Translations under genes and position numbers: made by a program
DNA from: UKL13-3 sp040387195
Lineage (GTDB): Bacteria; Bacteroidota; Bacteroidia; UKL13-3
Length of the DNA: 64,000 bases
NCBI GenBank assembly: GCA_040387195.1
Contig: JAZKEF010000017.1
Location: forward strand, 124,001 to 188,000
Direction of reading: 5' to 3'
Shown: piece by piece, positions 44,129 through 52,914 of the stretch
Layout: each line of letters starts with the position of its first letter
Position numbering within the stretch: the stretch's first letter is position 1
The notes under the pieces: model-generated
Databases searched by the model: none
What the model saw: the letters and a program-made list of their open reading frames with translations, nothing else
What the model was told of the DNA's origin: nothing

Positions 44129-44668
44129 TTATGAAAACTCGTATTTCTTTTTACGCTTACTGATATCAACGCGTTCTTCAGGAGCAACACCTTCTACCAG
44201 TTTGTCTTTGCCGTAGATAAATCCACTGCGTGTGTATTTTGAATCAATCAGTCTATCTGTTAAGTAGATTGCGTCTTTCGGACAAGCCTCTTCACACAAT
44301 CCGCAGAAAATGCAACGTAACATGTTGATCTCATATTTGGCAGCATATTTTTCTTCGCGGTATAAATGTTCTTCACCCTTTTGGCGTTCGGCCGACTCCA
44401 TGGTAATGGCTTCTGCGGGGCAACTTACGGCACACAATCCGCATGCTGTGCAGTTTTCACGTCCTTGTTCATCACGCTTTAATACGTGAACACCTCGGTA
44501 AACAGAACTCACCTCACGGGTTTGTTCAGGATACTTTACGGTAGCCGCTTTTTTAAACATGTGCTTAAAGGTAATGGCCATCCCCCCAAATATGGCAGGT
44601 AAGTAGAGCTTCTCTGCCCAACTCATTTCCTTCTTTACAACTACTTTCGATCTATTGGTTAATTGCAT
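44129..44668 (-). CDS. nuoI: NADH-quinone oxidoreductase subunit I
   Basis: The gene encodes 179 residues and carries clusters N6a and N6b in two ferredoxin motifs: CTACGLCAVSCPAEAI and CIFCGLCEEACPKDAI. The N-terminal amphipathic helix (AEKLYLPAIFGGMAITFKHM) anchors it to the membrane arm. Confidence 0.95.
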   Translation of the reverse strand: MQLTNRSKVVVKKEMSWAEKLYLPAIFGGMAITFKHMFKKAATVKYPEQTREVSSVYRGVHVLKRDEQGRENCTACGLCAVSCPAEAITMESAERQKGEEHLYREEKYAAKYEINMLRCIFCGLCEEACPKDAIYLTDRLIDSKYTRSGFIYGKDKLVEGVAPEERVDISKRKKKYEFS

Positions 44669-44734
44669 TTTTTAGTTGATTAAGGGCTTCGGTAAACTCA
44701 GCCTGACATCTGCTTTATTTCTGATAATTCTTCA

Positions 44735-45280
44735 TTAAAGGGCTTTGTCGACAATGCCATAAGCTACCGACTCAGCTGCGTCCATCCAATGGTCACGGTC
44801 AAAATCTTTCATGATTTTTTCAAAGGTCTGACCACAGTTTTCTGCTAATATTCTTGCGCCCAGTTCTTTGGTTTTTAAAATCTCGCGGGCCTGGATTTCG
44901 ATATCGGAAGATTGTCCCTGTGCTCCGCCACTTGGCTGGTGGATCATTACTTTTGCATGCGGATAAATATACCGTTTTCCTTTGGCTCCGGCCGAGAGCA
45001 GGATAGAACCCATTGAAGCAGCCAGGCCCATGCACACCGTAGAAACAGGTGATTTAATGGATTTCATAACATCATATATGGCCATGCCTGATGTTACATA
45101 TCCACCAGGACTATTGATGATAAAGCTGATTTCTTTACCCGGTTCAATCATATCAAGGTACAATAAACGATCGATTACATGTTGTGCAGTATCTTCATCT
45201 ACTGCTCCCCATAAAAACACTTTACGTTCCGACAGCAATTTGCTGTCGATAAGGTCTTTTATTTTTTTAGTTTCTTCCAT
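44735..45280 (-). CDS. clpP: ClpP-like protease subunit inside the nuo operon
   Basis: The gene encodes 181 residues without propeptide. The catalytic triad is complete: Ser89 in GLAASMGSIL, His114 in VMIHQPSGG, and Asp163 in DRDHWMDA. The N-terminal IIEPG/YLDMIEPGKEISFIINSP GG region is typical of ClpP. It is located 4 bp after nuoH and 66 bp before nuoI on the same strand, so it should be cotranscribed with complex I. No clpX is near. It may be the housekeeping ClpP or a paralog; with one window this cannot be decided. Confidence 0.85.
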   Translation of the reverse strand: MEETKKIKDLIDSKLLSERKVFLWGAVDEDTAQHVIDRLLYLDMIEPGKEISFIINSPGGYVTSGMAIYDVMKSIKSPVSTVCMGLAASMGSILLSAGAKGKRYIYPHAKVMIHQPSGGAQGQSSDIEIQAREILKTKELGARILAENCGQTFEKIMKDFDRDHWMDAAESVAYGIVDKAL

Positions 45281-45284
45281 AGTG

Positions 45285-46307
45285 TTATTGCATAAAGGTC
45301 ATCCATGCTCCGGTAGCAAGGATATTAATAATAGAAAGAGGAATAAGTATTTGCCAGCCCAGTTTCATCAGCTGATCAAAGCGGAAACGCGGGATGGTCC
45401 AGCGGATCCACATAAAGAAGAAGATGAAGAAGAACGTTTTGGCAAACAATACAGCTACACTAACGATGGCTGCAATATTTTGAGGCATGTCTAAACTATC
45501 AAGTCCAGGGAAATGGTATCCTCCGAAGTATAAGCAAGAGATTACAGCAGATGAGATGAACATGCTGATGTATTCTGCAAATAAGTACAATCCCAGTTTC
45601 ATGGAACTAAACTCGGTATGGTATCCACCAATTAATTCAGTTTCACACTCTGCAAGGTCGAAAGGAGCGCGGTTAGCTTCGGCAAAAGCACAGATAAGGA
45701 AAATAAGAAAACCAAGTGGTTGGTACAGCACGTTCCAATGACCATACATTTGTCCGTCAACAATTTCACGCAAACTCAACGATCCGGTCATCAAAATGAT
45801 GGCAACAATCGACATTCCCATAGCAAGTTCATAGCTGATCATCTGAGAAGAAGCGCGGATTGCACCCAGCAAAGAGTATTTGTTGTTGGAAGCCCAACCA
45901 CCAATCATGATACCATACACACCAATACTGGCAATGGCCATAATGTATAAGATCCCGATATTGATATCGGCAACCTGCATGGTGAATTCCACACCACCGA
46001 TATCGAATGGTTTGCCCCAGGGAATAACGGCACTCATCATTAAGGCGGTGAGCATAAACACGCACGGACCTAAAATAAATAACAACCTGTCGGAAGCATT
46101 GGGAATGATTTCTTCTTTGGTAAACATTTTTACACCATCGGCAATCGGTTGCAATAGTCCGAACGGTCCTGCTCTGTCAGGTCCTACACGGTCTTGCATA
46201 AATGCGGCAACCTTACGTTCGGCATAGGTGCTATATGCAGCAATACCCAAGCTCACCATAAAGATGATGCCAATAAGAATGGTTTTAAAAAGGATAGCTA
46301 TTAACAT
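45285..46307 (-). CDS. nuoH: NADH-quinone oxidoreductase subunit H
   Basis: The gene encodes 340 residues with about eight membrane helices; it forms the quinone chamber with NuoB and NuoD. Signatures: STYAERKVAAFMQDRVGPDR, GPFGLLQPIADGVKMFTKEE, EANRAPFDLAECETELIGGY and FFMWIRWTIPRFRFDQLM. The start codon overlaps the nuoG stop (TAATG), showing translational coupling. Confidence 0.95.
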   Translation of the reverse strand: MLIAILFKTILIGIIFMVSLGIAAYSTYAERKVAAFMQDRVGPDRAGPFGLLQPIADGVKMFTKEEIIPNASDRLLFILGPCVFMLTALMMSAVIPWGKPFDIGGVEFTMQVADINIGILYIMAIASIGVYGIMIGGWASNNKYSLLGAIRASSQMISYELAMGMSIVAIILMTGSLSLREIVDGQMYGHWNVLYQPLGFLIFLICAFAEANRAPFDLAECETELIGGYHTEFSSMKLGLYLFAEYISMFISSAVISCLYFGGYHFPGLDSLDMPQNIAAIVSVAVLFAKTFFFIFFFMWIRWTIPRFRFDQLMKLGWQILIPLSIINILATGAWMTFMQ

Positions 46308-47282
46308 TATTCTGTTATTGGGTTTACTTGGTTCAACGTTAATTCATTTGGTGTTACCAGGCTGCGGGCATAATGGTTGGCAGAAATTACCGAAGTACTT
46401 TCAATATCTCTTGGTCCCTCAATAGTCCAGTCGCTTGTTTTCTTTTTATCAAAACGGCAGGTATTGCAGATAAATTCTTCTACCTCGCCCCATTGATCCT
46501 TACGACCGGTTACGCGCAATACATCTTCNNNNNNNNNNCCACAATACCACTTTACCGCTACACTTATCGTTTTCGCAATTGCGGTGAGCATCCATGGGTT
46601 TGGTAAACCACACACGGCTCTTAAAGCGGAATGTTTTGTCGGTTAATGCACCCACAGGACAAACATCAATCACGTTTCCTGAGAAATCATTGTCAATAGC
46701 CTGTTCAATATAGGTTGATATTTCAGAAACATCACCACGGTTCAATACACCATGCACACGCCCGTCTGTAATCTGCTCGGCTGTTTTTACGCAGCGGTAA
46801 CAAAGGATACAGCGGTTCATGTGCAACTGAATCTTGTTTCCGATATTTAACTTTTCAAATGTTCTGCGTTCAAACTCATATCGTGTTTTAGCCGAACCAT
46901 GTTCATAGCTTAAGTTTTGTAAATCGCACTCTCCGGCCTGGTCGCAAATAGGGCAATCGAGCGGATGGTTGATCAACAGAAACTCTACCACACTTTTGCG
47001 TGCTTCAATTACTTTCGGACTGGTGGTGTTTTTTACTTCCATTCCATCCATAACAGTGGTACGGCAGCTGGCAACCAACTTGGGCATCGGGCGCGGGTCT
47101 TTTTCAGAACCTTTGCTTACCTCAACCAAACAGGTACGGCAATATCCACCACTTGTTTTCAGCTTACTGTAATAACACATGGTAGGAGGGGCAACCTCTT
47201 TTCCAATAGCACGGGCAGCATTCAGAATGGTAGTTCCGTCTGCTACTTCAATTGTGATTCCATCTATGGTTACTTTTGCCAT
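46307..47282 (-). CDS. nuoG: NADH-quinone oxidoreductase subunit G, short form, interrupted by an assembly gap
   Basis: About 325 residues, read as 250 before and about 74 after the N run. Cluster ligands: 2Fe-2S N1b in MCYYSKLKTSGGYCRTC and ASCRTTV; N5 in HPLDCPICDQAGECDLQ; N4 in CILCYRCVK and IDVCPVGAL. The molybdopterin-like domain of E. coli NuoG (about 900 residues) is absent, as I understand is usual for Bacteroidota. The reading frame shifts across the ten N, so the true gap length must be a multiple of three; this is an assembly fault, not a mutation. Stop overlaps the nuoH start. Confidence 0.9.
46529..46538. other. Assembly gap (10 N)
   Basis: Ten N inside nuoG. The flanking frames differ by one base, so the number ten is a placeholder or there is an error beside it. 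Confidence 0.98.
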
Positions 47283-47295
47283 ATTTATTTTTTTA

Positions 47296-47467
47296 GCCGC
47301 GGATTACGCAAATTCATGCATGTTCTTTAGCTCGTTTATCTGATATTTTTTTAACCGAAGATTACACAAATTCATGCATCGCGTCTTTGGCTTAAATCTT
47401 TTCTTATATTCAATCCTATCAAATTAGTTTTGAATAATGAATCATTTCAATTAGCGTAATAAGCGGC
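47296..47467. repeat. Repeat-built nuoF-nuoG spacer
   Basis: GCCGCGGATTACGCAAATTC (47296-47315) recurs as AACCGAAGATTACACAAATT (47353-47372); both continue CATGCAT. The inverse GCGTAATAAGCGGC (47454-47467) closes the spacer and runs into the nuoF stop codon. Confidence 0.6.
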
Positions 47468-48828
47468 TACAAACTACTGTATGCAGCAGCCGGATCCATA
47501 TTATGCGTATGGAAATAATACTTTACATCTTTAATCTTATCACCATGTTTTACATGTTCTTCAAACTCGGCACGGAAGTGACGGATGGCACTTGCCACCG
47601 GCCATGCAGCTGCATCACCCAACGGACAAATGGTATTACCCTCAATCTTCGCCTGCAGTTCCCATAACAGGTCAATATCCTTCATGGTACCATGTCCGTC
47701 AACAATCTTATGCAATACTTTTTCCATCCAGCCTGTTCCTTCGCGGCACGGACTGCATTGTCCGCAACTTTCGTGGTGGTAAAAGCGGGTAAGGTTCCAA
47801 AGGTTTTTGGGAATGCTCACGCTTTCATCCATCACAATAAATCCACCCGAACCCAGCATGGTTCCTGTAGCAAATCCACCATCGGCCAATCCTTCATAAC
47901 TCATGATGCGTGGTTCACCTGCTGCAGTTTTTAAAATAAGTTCGGTAGGTAAAATCGGAACGGAAGAACCTCCGGCAATAACAGCCTTCATTTTCTTTCC
48001 ATTCAAGATACCACCACAATATTCATCGCTGTATATAAAATCTTCAACAGTAATGCCCATCTCGATTTCATAAATACCGGGCTTGTTAATATGACCTGAT
48101 GCCGAAATCAGTTTAGTTCCTGTCGATTTGCCAATACCCACTGCAGCATAAGCATCGCCACCTTGGTTCACAATAGGAACAACAGCGGCAATAGTTTCTA
48201 CATTGTTTACCACAGTAGGGCAACCATACAATCCTGCAATAGCCGGGAAAGGAGGTTTGATGCGTGGGTTTCCGCGTTTACCTTCAAGTGATTCCAGCAA
48301 TGCTGTTTCTTCACCACAGATGTATGCTCCGCCTCCGGGTTGAACATATAAGTCCAAATCGTAACCTGAGCCTTGAATGTTTTTACCCAACCAACCTGCA
48401 GCATATGCTTCGGCAATGGCTTTTTCTAAAATAGCAATGATGTAATAGTATTCACCGCGAACGTAGATGTATGAAGTATTTGCACCCAATGCATAACTCG
48501 AAGTAATCATCCCTTCAATGAGCAAATGGGGCAGGCGCGACATCAGATAACGGTCCTTGAATGTACCCGGCTCCGATTCGTCTGCATTACATACCAGGTA
48601 ACGTGCAACACCTTCGGGTTTGGCAAGGAAACTCCATTTCATTCCGGTAGGGAAACCTGCACCGCCACGTCCGCGAAGACCTGATTTTTTCACTTCTTCA
48701 ACGATATCTTCAGGCTTCATTGTTTTGATAGCCTTTTCTACCGAAGCATATCCACCCTTGCTACGGTATACATCATAACCCTGAATACCCGGTACGTCAA
48801 TATGTTCTGTCAGTAATTTCTTTCCCAT
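47467..48828 (-). CDS. nuoF: NADH-quinone oxidoreductase subunit F
   Basis: The gene encodes 453 residues, the NADH- and FMN-binding subunit. Glycine-rich sites: GLRGRGGAGFPTGMKWSF and CNADESEPGTFKDR. FMN region: GAGAYICGEETALLESLEG-like stretch in GGGAYICGEETALLESLEGK. Cluster N3 ligands: ESCGQCSPCREG and NTICPLGDAAAW. It lies 4 bp after nuoE. Confidence 0.95.
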   Translation of the reverse strand: MGKKLLTEHIDVPGIQGYDVYRSKGGYASVEKAIKTMKPEDIVEEVKKSGLRGRGGAGFPTGMKWSFLAKPEGVARYLVCNADESEPGTFKDRYLMSRLPHLLIEGMITSSYALGANTSYIYVRGEYYYIIAILEKAIAEAYAAGWLGKNIQGSGYDLDLYVQPGGGAYICGEETALLESLEGKRGNPRIKPPFPAIAGLYGCPTVVNNVETIAAVVPIVNQGGDAYAAVGIGKSTGTKLISASGHINKPGIYEIEMGITVEDFIYSDEYCGGILNGKKMKAVIAGGSSVPILPTELILKTAAGEPRIMSYEGLADGGFATGTMLGSGGFIVMDESVSIPKNLWNLTRFYHHESCGQCSPCREGTGWMEKVLHKIVDGHGTMKDIDLLWELQAKIEGNTICPLGDAAAWPVASAIRHFRAEFEEHVKHGDKIKDVKYYFHTHNMDPAAAYSSL

Positions 48829-48832
48829 GGTA

Positions 48833-49375
48833 TTAGTAGTTTTCGATGGTTACAGGATCAAAGTAGGTCTTACGTGTATTCTCTTTTTTCAAACTATCCA
48901 ACAATGTATCTACTTTTTCGAGTGTTAAACTTTCATGGAATTGCGATCCGCACATTAGCATGGGTGCAGTTCCACATGAACCTAAGCACTCAACGGTTTT
49001 AATGGTGAACATTCCATCTTCGGTTGTCTCACCTTCTTTAATGCCCAAACGTTTTTCTAAATGTTTCACCACATCTTCGGCTCCGCGAATCCAGCAACTG
49101 CTAGTACGGCAAACCTCAAGCAAACATTTGCCAACAGGTTTTAAGTTATACATCGAATAAAACGATGCCACTTCATACACTTCAATCGGTTGAATGTTTA
49201 AGATCGAAGCAACATAATCCATCACTTCCGGACTCAACCATCCGTCAAACTCTGCTTGTGCAATATGCAAAACAGGTAGCAGGGCCGACTTGTGTTTACC
49301 TTCAGGATAACGTGCCACGATTTTTTGAACCGTAGCCAGTGCCTCTGCATTAAATTTTATTTCAGTATTACTCAT
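48833..49375 (-). CDS. nuoE: NADH-quinone oxidoreductase subunit E
   Basis: The gene encodes 180 residues of the thioredoxin-like 2Fe-2S family. Cluster N1a ligands: EVCRTSSCWIRG (CxxxxC) and VECLGSCGTAP (CxxxC). It starts with the helical bundle region and EVASFYSMYN typical of the family. Confidence 0.95.
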   Translation of the reverse strand: MSNTEIKFNAEALATVQKIVARYPEGKHKSALLPVLHIAQAEFDGWLSPEVMDYVASILNIQPIEVYEVASFYSMYNLKPVGKCLLEVCRTSSCWIRGAEDVVKHLEKRLGIKEGETTEDGMFTIKTVECLGSCGTAPMLMCGSQFHESLTLEKVDTLLDSLKKENTRKTYFDPVTIENY

Positions 49376-49417
49376 GTATCAATTCGTAATTCGTAATTCT
49401 CAATTCTAAATTTCTTT

Positions 49418-50653
49418 TTAGCCGTCCAACTCTCCGGCAATCACATTCATGCTGCTCATGGTAAGGATTGCATCACTCAGCATCGAACCTTTAATCATTT
49501 CGGGGTATGCCTGGTAATAAATGAAACATGGTCTGCGGAAATGCAGGCGGTAAGCTGCTCTGCCTCCATCACTCACTAAGTAAAATCCTAATTCACCGTT
49601 TCCTCCTTCAACACTGTGGTATACTTCTCCTTTAGGAACGTCTGTTTCACCCATCACTATTTTAAAGTGCCAGATCAATGCTTCCATACTTTTGTATACT
49701 TCTTCTTTGGGAGGCAGGTAAAACTCAGGAACCTCGGCAAAATGTTTGCCTTGCGGCATATTGTCCAAGGCTTGCTGAATGATTTTCATGCTTTCCCACA
49801 TTTCTTCCTGGCGCACGCGGAAACGATCGTATGTATCGCCACCGGTTCCTACCGGAATGGCAAAGTCAAAATCCTCATATGAGCTGTATGGGTTCATCAC
49901 CCGCACATCATAATCAATACCTGCGGCACGCAAATTTGGTCCGGTAAAGCCATAAGCCAATGCCCTTTCACCACTGATACCCCCAACGTTTACCACACGA
50001 TCCATGAAGATGCGGTTGCGTTCCAGTAATGCGGTAAACTCATTGAGTGCTTTCGGGAAATCGCGCAAAAATTCTTTGATTTTTTTGTATACCTCATCAT
50101 TGAAATCGCGCTCCAATCCACCAATCCGACCAATGTTTGTGGTTAAACGTGCACCGCAGATCTGTTCATAGATATCATATATTTTTTCGCGCCACTGAAA
50201 CATGTACGTAAAACCGGTTAAGGCTCCTGTATCGGCTCCGATGATGGTATTGCAAATAATATGATCGGCAATCCGGGCCAATTCCATGATAATAACACGC
50301 ATGTACTGGGCACGTTTGGGAATATCGGCACCAATCAGTTTTTCAACCGTCATATGCCAACCCATATTGTTGATTGGAGATGAACAATAGTTCATCCGGT
50401 CGGTTAACGGAGTTATCTGGTAGAATGGACGGTGCTCTGCAATTTTTTCAAATGCACGGTGAATGTATCCGATGGTTTGTTCGGTATCCTTGATGATTTC
50501 ACCATCCATCTTCAACACATTCTGGAAAATACCATGTGTGGCCGGATGGGTAGGACCGAGGTTCAGGATATTATAATCCTCTTCGGTGCTTTTATTGGCC
50601 AGCGTTGAGTGGTGCTCGGCAAGTTCGTTTTTTATTTCGGTGATGTTGCTCAT
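49418..50653 (-). CDS. nuoD: NADH-quinone oxidoreductase subunit D
   Basis: The gene encodes 411 residues, the 49-kDa homologue that forms the quinone site with NuoB. Signatures: NLGPTHPATHGIFQNVLKMD, GYIHRAFEKIAEHRPFYQ, PLTDRMNYCSSPINNMGW and the C-terminal PEMIKGSMLSDAILTMSSMN (with the closing GELDG, where longer homologues have DR). It is 11 bp after nuoC. Confidence 0.95.
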   Translation of the reverse strand: MSNITEIKNELAEHHSTLANKSTEEDYNILNLGPTHPATHGIFQNVLKMDGEIIKDTEQTIGYIHRAFEKIAEHRPFYQITPLTDRMNYCSSPINNMGWHMTVEKLIGADIPKRAQYMRVIIMELARIADHIICNTIIGADTGALTGFTYMFQWREKIYDIYEQICGARLTTNIGRIGGLERDFNDEVYKKIKEFLRDFPKALNEFTALLERNRIFMDRVVNVGGISGERALAYGFTGPNLRAAGIDYDVRVMNPYSSYEDFDFAIPVGTGGDTYDRFRVRQEEMWESMKIIQQALDNMPQGKHFAEVPEFYLPPKEEVYKSMEALIWHFKIVMGETDVPKGEVYHSVEGGNGELGFYLVSDGGRAAYRLHFRRPCFIYYQAYPEMIKGSMLSDAILTMSSMNVIAGELDG

Positions 50654-50664
50654 GGGTGTATTAC

Positions 50665-51171
50665 TTACCTTCCAAAATATTGATCTTCTTTATCGGTACG
50701 TGTACCGTCTTCAAGCGGAAACTCCTTACGCATCGGGAAATAATCCATTTCATCTACATTCAGAATCCGTTTAAGGTTTGGATGACCTTCGAACAAAATA
50801 CCAAAGAAGTCGTATGTTTCGCGTTCCTGCCAGTTGGCAGAAGGAAAGATGGAACTGAGCGTAGCAATTGTTGGATTTGCTACTGGCATAAAACATTTGA
50901 TACGCAAACGCTGATTGTTGGTTAAGCTGTGCAGGTGGTATACAACACCGAGCTCAGCACCTGTTGCATCCGGGAAATGAATGCCACACAACGTTGTTAA
51001 AAACTGAAACTTGAATTCAGGGTCGTTGTATAACCATTGAACCACTTCTGTGATTTTATCTTTATGCAATACGATTGTAGCCAGTTCATAGGGAGTTGAT
51101 TCATTATAAATGAACTCGCCAAACTGTGCACGCAGCCTGCTTAATAAATGGTCGTTTGTAATTTCGCTCAT
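50665..51171 (-). CDS. nuoC: NADH-quinone oxidoreductase subunit C
   Basis: The gene encodes 168 residues, the 30-kDa homologue. Signatures: DATGAELGVVYHLHSLTNNQ, PSANWQERETYDFFGILFEG and the closing EFPLEDGTRTDKEDQYFGR. It is separate from nuoD, unlike the fused NuoCD of enterobacteria. Confidence 0.95.
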   Translation of the reverse strand: MSEITNDHLLSRLRAQFGEFIYNESTPYELATIVLHKDKITEVVQWLYNDPEFKFQFLTTLCGIHFPDATGAELGVVYHLHSLTNNQRLRIKCFMPVANPTIATLSSIFPSANWQERETYDFFGILFEGHPNLKRILNVDEMDYFPMRKEFPLEDGTRTDKEDQYFGR

Positions 51172-51173
51172 GA

Positions 51174-51719
51174 TTATTCGATTCCGTATGAGGCCAGTAA
51201 TGCTTTATATTCGGGAGAATTCCTTCTTCCTGTCGATTCATTTTTAGCCAGCTCCTGCACCTTCATTACACCATCAATAATCTGCTCGGGGCGGGGAGGG
51301 CAACCGGGAACATATACATCCACCGGAATAATTTTATCAATTCCCTGCAATACAGAGTAGGTATCAAATATCCCACCGCTGCTGGCGCAAGCACCAATGG
51401 CAATTACCCAGCGGGGTTCTGCCATTTGTAAATATACCTGTTTTAACACAGGACCCATTTTTTTTGCAATGGTTCCCGCCACCAGTAAAACATCTGCCTG
51501 GCGTGGCGAAAAACTAATACGTTCTGAACCGAATCGTGCCAAATCATAGTTTGATCCCATGGTGGCCATGAACTCAATTCCGCAGCATGAAGTTGCAAAA
51601 GGTAATGGCCACAATGAATTGGCGCGGGCAAGACCTACCATTTTATCAATGGAGGTTGCAAAGAATCCGGGCCCTTCAATGCCGGGAGGCGCTTGTACTA
51701 TATTTATATCAGTTGACAT
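51174..51719 (-). CDS. nuoB: NADH-quinone oxidoreductase subunit B
   Basis: The gene encodes 181 residues and holds cluster N2: FATSCCGIEFMATMG, IGACASSGGIFDTYSV and VPGCPPRPEQIIDGV supply the four Cys. A DLARFGSERISFSPRQADVL segment is diagnostic. Two bp separate it from nuoC. Confidence 0.95.
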   Translation of the reverse strand: MSTDINIVQAPPGIEGPGFFATSIDKMVGLARANSLWPLPFATSCCGIEFMATMGSNYDLARFGSERISFSPRQADVLLVAGTIAKKMGPVLKQVYLQMAEPRWVIAIGACASSGGIFDTYSVLQGIDKIIPVDVYVPGCPPRPEQIIDGVMKVQELAKNESTGRRNSPEYKALLASYGIE

Positions 51720-51805
51720 ACCAGATTAAAATTCAAATATTAAATGTTGAAATTCGAAAGTAAAGGCATTCCGCATTTTTGGCAATCCGAAATCCACATT
51801 TCTTT

Positions 51806-52168
51806 TTACTCCCATTTAAGAGCGCCTTTTTTGATGATATACGCAAAACCCAATAACAAAGTAGCTGTAAACAGCAACATTTCCATAAATCCAAAGGCGC
51901 CTAACTGTTTAAAGTTAACGGCCCACGGATACATAAAAATAACTTCCACATCAAACATTACAAATAATATAGCAGTTAAAAAGTACTTAATGGAAAAAGG
52001 AAGACGGGCATTGCCCTGGCTGTCGATCCCGCATTCGAAGTTATCGAGTTTCTTTTCACTTTTGCGCTTGGGACCAACAATATGCGTTACAACCATTGTT
52101 GTGACAATGAATCCCGCAGCCACCAAAAACTGGATAAAAATAGCTATGTAATCTATAGGAGTCGACAT
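51806..52168 (-). CDS. nuoA: NADH-quinone oxidoreductase subunit A
   Basis: The gene encodes 120 residues with three membrane helices. FECGIDSQGNARLPFSIKYF and the acidic LFVMFDVEVIFMYPWAV helix are family hallmarks. It is the first gene of the 14-kb nuo operon and is preceded by a good promoter. The 86-bp spacer to nuoB is AT-rich with no gene. Confidence 0.95.
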   Translation of the reverse strand: MSTPIDYIAIFIQFLVAAGFIVTTMVVTHIVGPKRKSEKKLDNFECGIDSQGNARLPFSIKYFLTAILFVMFDVEVIFMYPWAVNFKQLGAFGFMEMLLFTATLLLGFAYIIKKGALKWE

Positions 52169-52193
52169 AGAGATTATGGTTTTTTGTAAGCGG

Positions 52194-52222
52194 CAAACTT
52201 ACATAATTAATTGATTTTGCAA
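52194..52222 (-). promoter_or_regulatory. Promoter of the nuo operon
   Basis: On the minus strand TTG (52222-52220), an 18-bp spacer, and TAAGTTTG (52201-52194) match the Bacteroidota TTG / TAnnTTTG pattern. Transcription should begin about 20 nt before the nuoA start codon. Confidence 0.65.
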
Positions 52223-52251
52223 TATGATTTTACCAACAAAACGAAGGTGAA

Positions 52252-52494
52252 TTAGTTAATGGAATTGCGTACCCGCTGGGTAAATTCCCTCAACGCAACA
52301 TTCACTTCTTTTTGTTCTGTTTCAACACGGGTTAAGATATCAATTGCCCCGAGTATATGGGTGAATTGTTCACCCTCGTCATCTCCTTCAACCTCAATGG
52401 TTAAGGGTTCACTGTTTTCCAGTTGCTGCTCTGCGAGTTTAAGCTCGGCAAGTTTGTATTGTTCAACCAGTTTTTTGATGGCAGCTATTTTCAT
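52252..52494 (-). CDS. Small helical protein of unknown function
   Basis: The gene encodes 80 residues, probably two helices (KKLVEQYKLAELKLAEQQLE and ILTRVETEQKEVNVALREFT) with an acidic strand between. No recognised family. The start codon overlaps the stop of the thioredoxin gene (TAATG), so it is coupled to it. Confidence 0.65.
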   Translation of the reverse strand: MKIAAIKKLVEQYKLAELKLAEQQLENSEPLTIEVEGDDEGEQFTHILGAIDILTRVETEQKEVNVALREFTQRVRNSIN

Positions 52495-52808
52495 TATAGG
52501 AGCTTTTTTACCAAATTTTCAACTCCTTCTTCCTTAGCGGTAGTATCAGCTGCCAACAATTGTCCATTTTTGAAAACGGCAAAAAACGGAAGATTGCTTA
52601 CACCGGCCAGTTTACGGGATTCCGGGTTTTCTTCAGCATTCACATCCAAAAAGGTAATACCGGAGAATTCTTCCTTGTCACTCATTTTCTTGTATTTAGG
52701 CGAAAAGAGCCGGCAGGTTCCGCACCAGTTGGCAAAATATTTAACAACTACTTTTTCATTTTGTTGAATCAGAGCGTTGAAATCTGCATCAGTACTTACT
52801 GTTACCAT
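52494..52808 (-). CDS. Thioredoxin-family protein
   Basis: The gene encodes 104 residues. Active site FANWCGTCRLFSP (CGTC rather than the CGPC of classic thioredoxin), cis-Pro in VSNLPFFAVFKNG. No signal peptide, so it acts in the cytoplasm. It precedes the small helical gene in a two-gene unit upstream of nuo. Confidence 0.85.
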   Translation of the reverse strand: MVTVSTDADFNALIQQNEKVVVKYFANWCGTCRLFSPKYKKMSDKEEFSGITFLDVNAEENPESRKLAGVSNLPFFAVFKNGQLLAADTTAKEEGVENLVKKLL

Positions 52809-52861
52809 ATGGGATAATTATTTAGTCTTGAAACAGCGAAACTAACCTAAAAGTTTAGCAC

Positions 52862-52896
52862 AAAAAAAGACAGAGCGTTGAGCCCTGTCTTTTTTT
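52862..52896. terminator. Bidirectional intrinsic terminator
   Basis: A perfect 12-bp pairing AAAAAAAGACAG / CTGTCTTTTTT(T) with the GC-containing core GACAG/CTGTC encloses an 11-nt loop. It ends transcription of the DUF6588-type gene at 52915. Confidence 0.75.
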
Positions 52897-52914
52897 GTAT
52901 ATAAAATAAATCGG

